DNA of 59,686 nucleotides from CAYWNA01 sp964459305 (lineage in GTDB: Bacteria; Planctomycetota; Planctomycetia; Pirellulales; Pirellulaceae). Made by a program: the position numbers and the translations under genes. Every line of letters starts with the position of its first letter. Within the stretch, counting starts at the first letter, position 1. The notes under the pieces are model-generated. The model saw nothing but the letters and a program-made list of their open reading frames with translations, made no database searches and was not told the DNA's origin. The stretch covers positions 1-59,686 of the forward strand of contig CAYWNA010000057.1 in the NCBI GenBank assembly GCA_964459305.1. The letters run 5' to 3'. Positions 54,643 to 59,686 of this stretch are shown here, one piece after another.

Positions 54643-54705
54643 AACCCGAAGCGTAAGCGAGGAGGAGGCCGTAGTTCGCTGCATTCCTCGCTTACGCTTC
54701 GGGTT
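54643..54705. repeat. long inverted repeat with CCGAAGCGTAAGCGAGG arms
   Basis: Perfect 21-bp inverted repeat AACCCGAAGCGTAAGCGAGG(A) (54643-54663) / 54685-54705, with a 21-nt spacer. A one-substitution copy of one arm occurs at 47544-47563, so it belongs to a dispersed family. It lies between convergent genes and can act as a bidirectional terminator. Confidence 0.75.
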
Positions 54706-54757
54706 ACTATGCTATCACTCCTGGCAACTGCCGGAGTTATGATCAGGGCCGCGCGAC

Positions 54758-55816
54758 CTACCAGACGGCTCGACCTGCCTGGCTCGTGTATTCCACTGGA
54801 TATGAGCCTAGTCGTGGTCCGTTCCAATCGCGACCCAGGCGACGGCGCGCGATGGAGGGTCGCCAAGATCTCGGCCGGCTTGGCGACCGATGGACTTGCG
54901 CAAGCGCCAGTTGGTGCTCGCGACCACTACGTTCGGCGCGTTGTAACGCCACTTGATATGGTTCGTCGCCTGCCTGATTGAAGGCTGCAGAATACATTTG
55001 TCGGGCACGGTCAAAGTTACCGAGTGCCTCGTAAGCAAGCCCCAGATTGTACATGGCTGCGTCACTTTCAGGATTCTCGGCAAGAGCCCGATGCCAGCGT
55101 TCGATCGCGCCGGCCCAGTTGCCATCGCGTGCCAGCTTGTTCCCCTCGCGCACCTCGCCAGCCGCCTGCCCAAACACCGGTGCTGCGAGTGGAATGTCGA
55201 GTGACGTGTGATGCGGTGCAATCTTGTCAACGACTTTCCCTGCGGCTTCTCTTGCCAGCTTTGCCAGCACTTTTCGCTCCGAGGTTGGGCCGGTGCGGTC
55301 GTCGGTCAACTCGCCCCTGTAGGATGCAGTGGATCGGTCCCTACAAAGAATGCGACCTGCCCTTACGTCGGTCAATTCAAAATCGACCGCAGCCGTAACG
55401 GTCGGGTCGCCAAACTGAATTGTGCTGCCGCCCAGGTCGATTCCGCCTTCGCGCCGGTATCTCACCCGGGCCGCCAGTATCGCATCCAATTGCGCACGCC
55501 GGGCGGCTTCGAGCGCCGCGAGCATGTTGACCTTGCCCTCAGAGTCGTACAGTAGCTCCGGTGCGAAACGCTCAAGTTCAGCCGGATTCGAGAGCGAGTA
55601 GTAGCCATTCTCGTTCAGCTTGGCAACGATGGTCGAATGAACAATTGGGCCGGAATCCGTTGGACCCGCACAGTAGAGGACGGCCAACCGCCGCACGTGA
55701 GTCACATCGGCAGCGGCCGGTTTGAGGGTCGTGATCGTGGCGGTGGTCGCGCATCCGGCTAGGGTGATAGCACAGCATGCAGCCACGCTTCCGCAAAGTG
55801 CTGGCCTGGCAATCAT
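54758..55816 (-). CDS. TPR lipoprotein
   Basis: 352 aa. The signal peptide MIARPALCGSVAACCAITLA ends at LAGC, a clear lipobox. A central domain (RRLAVLYCAGP...STIVAKLNENGYYSLSN, then AAVDFELTDVRAGRILCRDR) resembles the alpha/beta domain of lipoproteins such as DUF799/CsgG-like assembly factors, though I cannot fix the family. A TPR pair follows near residues 230-300 (DGNWAGAIERWHRALAENPE, YNLGLAYEALGNFDRARQMY). The last ~50 residues are Arg-rich with no recognisable fold (SPSRPRSWRPSIARRRLGRD). Its downstream gap holds the 54643-54705 palindrome. Confidence 0.7.
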   Translation of the reverse strand: MIARPALCGSVAACCAITLAGCATTATITTLKPAAADVTHVRRLAVLYCAGPTDSGPIVHSTIVAKLNENGYYSLSNPAELERFAPELLYDSEGKVNMLAALEAARRAQLDAILAARVRYRREGGIDLGGSTIQFGDPTVTAAVDFELTDVRAGRILCRDRSTASYRGELTDDRTGPTSERKVLAKLAREAAGKVVDKIAPHHTSLDIPLAAPVFGQAAGEVREGNKLARDGNWAGAIERWHRALAENPESDAAMYNLGLAYEALGNFDRARQMYSAAFNQAGDEPYQVALQRAERSGREHQLALAQVHRSPSRPRSWRPSIARRRLGRDWNGPRLGSYPVEYTSQAGRAVW

Positions 55817-56316
55817 GACGGAGTTCGTGGGCGAAAACGTACGGTAGGTAGACGATTATCTACAGCCCTTTACGTGTCATCGTCTTTTCCACACGACCTC
55901 ATCACGGTTTCCTCGGTGACACCAAACTTCTCGCGACTCGCCGGCAAAGAGAACGAGGGCCTCGCGTTGGCGAAGCCATGACGGATCATCTACTTCCGTC
56001 TCCGGTGCGGAGCCAACGTACCGGGAGGTTTGTTATCCATCTATTGAGCAAGGTCGGGCGCAGGAATGGGTTTGTAGCTGGATTCGCAAGAACTCAGACG
56101 GATTACGCCTTCACCGCCTGAATTCTTGCGAATCCAGCTACGAGTTTTGTCGACGAATCCTTGGCGTCCCACAAACCCGTTCCTGCGCCCAGCCAGGTCA
56201 GTCGGGACCGGCTGAGCTTGCCGATTCAACGCGGTCCAGCCTATAATCGCCGCTTTCACGCCTAGAGGTCTTAGGAAGTTGACAATTGCATCCAGACAAT
56301 CTTAAGGAGGGAAGCT
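55817..56316. other. intergenic region upstream of metK
   Basis: 500 bp between the TPR lipoprotein (minus) and metK (plus). Its main content is the nested palindrome at 56056-56190. I looked for a SAM-riboswitch-like structure before metK and see none that I can recognise. The metK Shine-Dalgarno AAGGAGG is at 56304-56310. Confidence 0.5.
56056..56190. repeat. nested palindrome of two repeat families
   Basis: Outer arms GGGCGCAGGAATGGGTTTGT (56056-56075) and 56171-56190 are inverted with one mismatch. Inside them GTAGCTGGATTCGCAAGAA (56074-56092) pairs perfectly with 56123-56141, and a further TCAG/CTGA core lies between. The result is a cruciform-capable element of about 135 bp. No transposase is present. 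Confidence 0.8.
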
Positions 56317-57501
56317 GTGGCATCCGGTAAATATTTGTTCACCAGCGAGTCTGTTAGTATGGGGCACCCAGACAAACTGGCGGACCAGATATCCGATGGC
56401 ATCCTGGACGCGATATTCGAACAGGATCCGTACAGTCGCGTGGCCTGTGAAACCATGGTCACCACGGGGGTGGCAGTAGTTGCTGGCGAAATCACCACGA
56501 AAGCCACATTGGAATACCCAAAAGTGGTGCGCGATGTCATCCGCGAAGTTGGGTACACGGACGACTCGATGGGCATCAACGCGGACACTTGTGCGGTTAT
56601 GGTGTCGGTGGACAGGCAGAGTCCGGATATCGCGCAAGGCGTCGATGAAGACTCGTCGAAGGGCAAGGAAATCGGCGCGGGTGATCAGGGGTTGATGTTC
56701 GGGTTCGCCTGCAATGACACGCCGGAATTGATGCCGCTGCCGATCGCTCTGGCCCATCGGATCCTGAACCGCTTGACGAAGGCGCGCTTCGAACGCGAAG
56801 TTCCGTGGCTACGGCCGGACAGTAAGAGCCAAGTGACCGTTGAGTACGATGGCCAGACGCCTGTGCGCATTGATACGGTTGTCGTTTCGACGCAGCATGG
56901 CCCGGAAGTTTCCACCGAGGAAATCCGCGAGTTTATCACCGAGCGGATCGTCAAGCCGTCGTTGCCGGAGGAGTTGATCAATGGAGACATCACCTACCAC
57001 ATTAACCCAACGGGGCGTTTCGTGGTTGGTGGTCCTCACGGTGATTGTGGTTTGACGGGTCGCAAGATCATCGTCGACACCTATGGCGGCTGGGGGCGGC
57101 ACGGTGGCGGGGCTTTCAGCGGAAAGGACCCGACCAAGGTGGACCGCAGTGCTGCCTACATGGCTCGCCACGTGGCTAAGAACATCGTCGCGGCCGGGCT
57201 GGCGGATCGGTGCGAAGTGCAGGTCGCCTATGCGATCGGCGTATCCGATCCGGTCAGTGTGCACGTGGATACTCAGGGAACGGGCAAGGTCGACGACGAT
57301 CGGATTTGCGAAGCGGTCAAGGAGTTCTTTCCGCTCTCGCCGAGTGGGATTATCGACTACTTGGACTTGCGACGGCCGATCTATCGCAAGACAGCCGCTG
57401 GCGGTCACTTTGGGAGAAACGAACCGGAGTTCACTTGGGAAAACACGGGGCGGGCCGGCGAACTGGCGAAGGCCGTGACCGAGGAAGCGGCCATGGTGTA
57501 A
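56317..57501 (+). CDS. metK: S-adenosylmethionine synthetase
   Basis: 394 aa from a GTG at 56317, with a perfect AAGGAGG seven bases upstream. MetK blocks: SESVSMGHPDKLADQISDGI, GINADTCAVMVSVDRQSPDI, GAGDQGLMFGFACND, FVVGGPHGDCGLTGRKIIVD and GGGAFSGKDPTKVDRSAAYM. It makes SAM from methionine and ATP in the cytosol. The GTG start with the strong site is preferred because no upstream ATG gives the family N-terminus. Followed by a long palindromic terminator. Confidence 0.97.
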   Translation: MASGKYLFTSESVSMGHPDKLADQISDGILDAIFEQDPYSRVACETMVTTGVAVVAGEITTKATLEYPKVVRDVIREVGYTDDSMGINADTCAVMVSVDRQSPDIAQGVDEDSSKGKEIGAGDQGLMFGFACNDTPELMPLPIALAHRILNRLTKARFEREVPWLRPDSKSQVTVEYDGQTPVRIDTVVVSTQHGPEVSTEEIREFITERIVKPSLPEELINGDITYHINPTGRFVVGGPHGDCGLTGRKIIVDTYGGWGRHGGGAFSGKDPTKVDRSAAYMARHVAKNIVAAGLADRCEVQVAYAIGVSDPVSVHVDTQGTGKVDDDRICEAVKEFFPLSPSGIIDYLDLRRPIYRKTAAGGHFGRNEPEFTWENTGRAGELAKAVTEEAAMV

Positions 57502-57524
57502 GGCGAGCGGCAGATGAAGATCTA

Positions 57525-57587
57525 CCGTGGGATAGGCTACCAGCCTGTCAAATATGCGGCCTGACAGGCTGGAAGCCTATCCCACGG
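57525..57587 (+). terminator. long imperfect palindrome downstream of metK
   Basis: Arms 57525-57550 and 57562-57587 (26 bp each, starting CCGTGGGATAGGCT) are inverted with one mismatch and an 11-nt loop, 23 bp past the metK stop. No T-tract follows, so termination would rely on stem strength; the GGATAGGCT(A/T)CCAGCCTGTC sequence looks like a REP-type repeat. Confidence 0.55.
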
Positions 57588-57719
57588 GTACGCGAATTTC
57601 CGCCGCTCGCCTAATCGGACCCGCTAGGTGGGTTCTTTGTCTTGAATCCCAGGACGATTGGGCTTCGTCACACAACAAAGCGCTAGGATGGTTTTGGTCG
57701 CGTCAGAAACGGAATTCCC

Positions 57720-58853
57720 ATGTTGACCATCGACCGGTACATTGTCCGACTGTACATCAAGGTGCTGGTCGTTTGTTTCTTCAGCCTGACCGGTCTGTTC
57801 ATCGTTATTGACGCGTTCGGCCACCTGGACGAGTTGCTGGCGGTTGCCGAAAAGCAAGGCAGTTTGCCCGCGCTGCTGTGCGAGTACTACGGCGCTCGCT
57901 CGCTGGCCTTCTTCGATCGCACCAGCGCGCTGATGGCGCTGGTGGCTGCCACGTTCGCGGTGACCACGCTGCAACGAACCAACGAGTTGGCCGCGCTGAT
58001 GGCGGCCGGCATTCCAAAGATCCGCGTCGTGTCTCCATTGATCGGCGGCGCCGTTGTCGTCAGCTTGCTGGCGGCAGCAAACCGCGAATTGGGCATACCA
58101 TCGTGCCGTGACAAGCTGATGCGAAACTCGCAGGACTGGGATGGCCAGGCGAAGAAGGAATTCGAGCCACGGTGGGACAACCATACCGACATCCTGCTGC
58201 TGGGCAGTCACACGCTGGCAGCCGAACAGCGGATCATACAGCCCAGATTCCGTCTGCCACCTGGCATGGGGCGTTTCAGCGGCGAATTGAGCGCCGAAAC
58301 CGCCTACTATCGCGAATCCGAGAGTGAACTCCCGCGAGGCTACCTGATGGACCAGGTGAACGAGCCGAACAACCTTACCGAAATACCGTCGGTCTACGTC
58401 AACGACGAACCAGTTGTGCTCAGTCCCAGCGACACGCCGTGGCTTGAGGCCGACCAGTGCTTTGTTGTCAGCAATGTTTCGTTCGAGCATTTGGCCGCAG
58501 GTAGCGCGTTGCGCCAGTATTCGTCGACGCCAGAGTTGATTGCCGGGCTGCACAATTCCAGCAACGACTATGCGGCGGATGTGCGCGTGGCCGTCCATGC
58601 CCGGTTGGTCCAGCCGATCCTGGATATGACGCTGCTGTTTCTAGGGCTGCCGCTGGTTCTGTCTCGCGAGAGCCGCAACATCTTTTTAGCGGCCGGGCTG
58701 TGCATCTTGGTCGTGGCTGGCTTTATCCTAATTGTGATGGCCTGCCACTACTTGGGGAACAGGTGCCTCATCCCCGCGTCCCTGGCAGCTTGGTGTCCTC
58801 TCATGATTTTCGTCCCGATTGCCCGGGTAACGTCACAGGCGTTCTGGCGATGA
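57720..58853 (+). CDS. LptF/LptG-family permease (YjgP/YjgQ)
   Basis: 377 aa. The N-terminus MLTIDRYIVRLYIKVLVVCF and FGHLDELL match YjgP/YjgQ. Six membrane spans are arranged 3+3: hydrophobic segments near 10-35, 60-85 and 100-120, then a periplasmic beta-rich domain, then segments near 300-325, 330-352 and 355-375 (LDMTLLFLGLPLVLSRE, LAAGLCILVVAGFILIVMAC). LptF and LptG with LptB move LPS from the inner membrane; in this window only one copy is visible. Which paralogue it is cannot be told. Confidence 0.88.
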   Translation: MLTIDRYIVRLYIKVLVVCFFSLTGLFIVIDAFGHLDELLAVAEKQGSLPALLCEYYGARSLAFFDRTSALMALVAATFAVTTLQRTNELAALMAAGIPKIRVVSPLIGGAVVVSLLAAANRELGIPSCRDKLMRNSQDWDGQAKKEFEPRWDNHTDILLLGSHTLAAEQRIIQPRFRLPPGMGRFSGELSAETAYYRESESELPRGYLMDQVNEPNNLTEIPSVYVNDEPVVLSPSDTPWLEADQCFVVSNVSFEHLAAGSALRQYSSTPELIAGLHNSSNDYAADVRVAVHARLVQPILDMTLLFLGLPLVLSRESRNIFLAAGLCILVVAGFILIVMACHYLGNRCLIPASLAAWCPLMIFVPIARVTSQAFWR

Positions 58854-58969
58854 AGCTTGGGTGCGCTGTGCGCACGGGCGGATGTAGGGTACGCTGTGGG
58901 CATCAGAGTGCAATCTCCAAATCCCGGTGCGCGGGCCGCACCCTACACGAATCTCGATGAGGACCGAAC

Positions 58970-59635
58970 GTGGCCGATTCAGCCGACGATACGCTCCACG
59001 ATGCGTTACGGCGTTATGACATGGAACTGCCGGATGCTCAACTTGCGTTATTGGAACGCTATTGCCGGCTGTTGTGGGAGTGGAACGAGAAGCTGAATTT
59101 GACCAGGCACGCCGACTTCGACAAGTTCGCAAGCCGCGATGTGCTGGACAGTGTGCAATTGGGCGGCCTCATCGAACCGGGGGAGAAGGTGCTGGATGTG
59201 GGCACAGGCGGAGGTGTCCCTGGGGTGGTACTGGCAATCATCCGGCCGGACTTGCAGATATCACTGAGTGAGTCGGTAGGCAAGAAGGCCCAGGCTCTGA
59301 AGGCGATCGTTCGCGACTTGGATTTGTCGACGCCGGTGCATCATGAGCGCGCGGAAAATGTCTTGGGGGATTTCCGGTTTGACGCCCTTGTTGCGCGTGC
59401 TGTGGGGCCGTTGTGGAAAATGTGCAAGTGGTTCGAACCGCACTGGCACTCCTTCGGCCGATTGCTGGCCATCAAGGGTCCCAAGTGGCCGGAAGAACGC
59501 AAAGCGGCCCGCGAGCGCGGTTTACTCACGAATGTCGAGCTACGCAAGGCCGTTGCCTATCACATGCCGGGAACGTACTCCGAAAGCGTTATCCTTAGGT
59601 TGCAGGGAAACCCTCCAAGCGAATCGCGTGCTTAG
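58970..59635 (+). CDS. rsmG: 16S rRNA (guanine(527)-N7)-methyltransferase RsmG
   Basis: 221 aa from a GTG at 58970, with GAGGA 9 nt upstream. RLLWEWNEKLNLTRHADFDK, then DVLDSVQLGGL and the SAM motif VLDVGTGGGVPGVVLAIIRP with SLSESVGKKAQAL, and VARAVGPLWKMCKW are RsmG hallmarks. It methylates G527 of 16S rRNA. The remaining 51 bp to the window end show no gene. Confidence 0.93.
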   Translation: MADSADDTLHDALRRYDMELPDAQLALLERYCRLLWEWNEKLNLTRHADFDKFASRDVLDSVQLGGLIEPGEKVLDVGTGGGVPGVVLAIIRPDLQISLSESVGKKAQALKAIVRDLDLSTPVHHERAENVLGDFRFDALVARAVGPLWKMCKWFEPHWHSFGRLLAIKGPKWPEERKAARERGLLTNVELRKAVAYHMPGTYSESVILRLQGNPPSESRA

Positions 59636-59686
59636 GATCGCTGCCGAAATCATGCCGGCATTTGCTCGATGTAGCCGAACTCGCCA

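Noticed and set aside
55817..56316. SAM riboswitch before metK
   Set aside because: The only strong structure is a symmetric repeat palindrome; I cannot find a conserved SAM-riboswitch core.
1..59686. CRISPR array, rRNA, tRNA or prophage
   Set aside because: No regularly spaced short repeats, no rRNA-like stretch, no tRNA-like arms seen in the gaps and no phage structural genes; a tRNA scan was not possible here.

Overview
The window looks like a stretch of chromosome from a planctomycete, most likely Pirellulales-like. This is inferred from gene content, not from any marker search. The signs are a DUF1559 pseudopilin with a partner lipoprotein, a BBP7-type outer-membrane barrel, a secreted beta-propeller protein with an LEPR-XLL-like N-terminal motif, a small membrane protein starting NPYQSP, two ASPIC/UnbV proteins, a DUF4416 gene, an archaeal/eukaryal-type ProRS and abundant intergenic palindromic repeats. 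GC content is moderately high. I see no rRNA, tRNA, CRISPR array, prophage or intact insertion sequence.

Layout. 1-2200: a secreted beta-propeller protein cut by the left edge. 2439-5746: an iron module, FeoB preceded by a membrane-anchored DtxR-FeoA fusion. 6262-12332: SGNH hydrolase, ComB-like phosphatase, a frameshifted BBP7 barrel gene, two small secreted paralogues and a MurG-like transferase. 12439-17673: housekeeping genes (bPH2 membrane protein, nrdR, a Nudix hydrolase, a Uma2 nuclease-like protein, queA, a sirtuin, tsaE). 17776-22850: a minus-strand run from mraZ, with a phased MraZ-box array, through rsmH, a small membrane protein in the usual ftsL slot, a YpsA-like protein and argJ to a K+ channel/RCK protein. 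23045-32002: a tight minus-strand operon of alpha-2-macroglobulin, pyruvate kinase, a small membrane protein and a GT4 glycosyltransferase. 32590-35724: two small proteins, a ChrA transporter and a SPOUT methyltransferase.

35927-47488 is the most distinctive region. Three plus-strand genes (a haem/PD40/TPR protein, a TPR membrane protein and a haem/FG-GAP protein) converge on three minus-strand genes (two ASPIC/UnbV FG-GAP proteins and a membrane-anchored SGNH-TPR protein). A truncated four-helix-bundle gene is tucked in among them, and direct repeats flank it together with one ASPIC gene. All the large products look exported or membrane-anchored, and two carry single CxxCH haem motifs, so this is a candidate surface or periplasmic system without an assigned function.

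47849-49547 is a DUF1559/lipoprotein pair. 49966-54533 holds proS, DUF4416, a WecA/MraY-like glycosyl-1-phosphate transferase and a ketosynthase-like protein lacking the catalytic Cys. 54758-59635 holds a TPR lipoprotein, metK, an LptF/LptG-family permease and rsmG.

Most start codons were moved inward from the longest open frame to ATG/GTG codons with a Shine-Dalgarno sequence, a signal peptide or a family-conserved N-terminus. All functional calls come from reading motifs, not from database searches.
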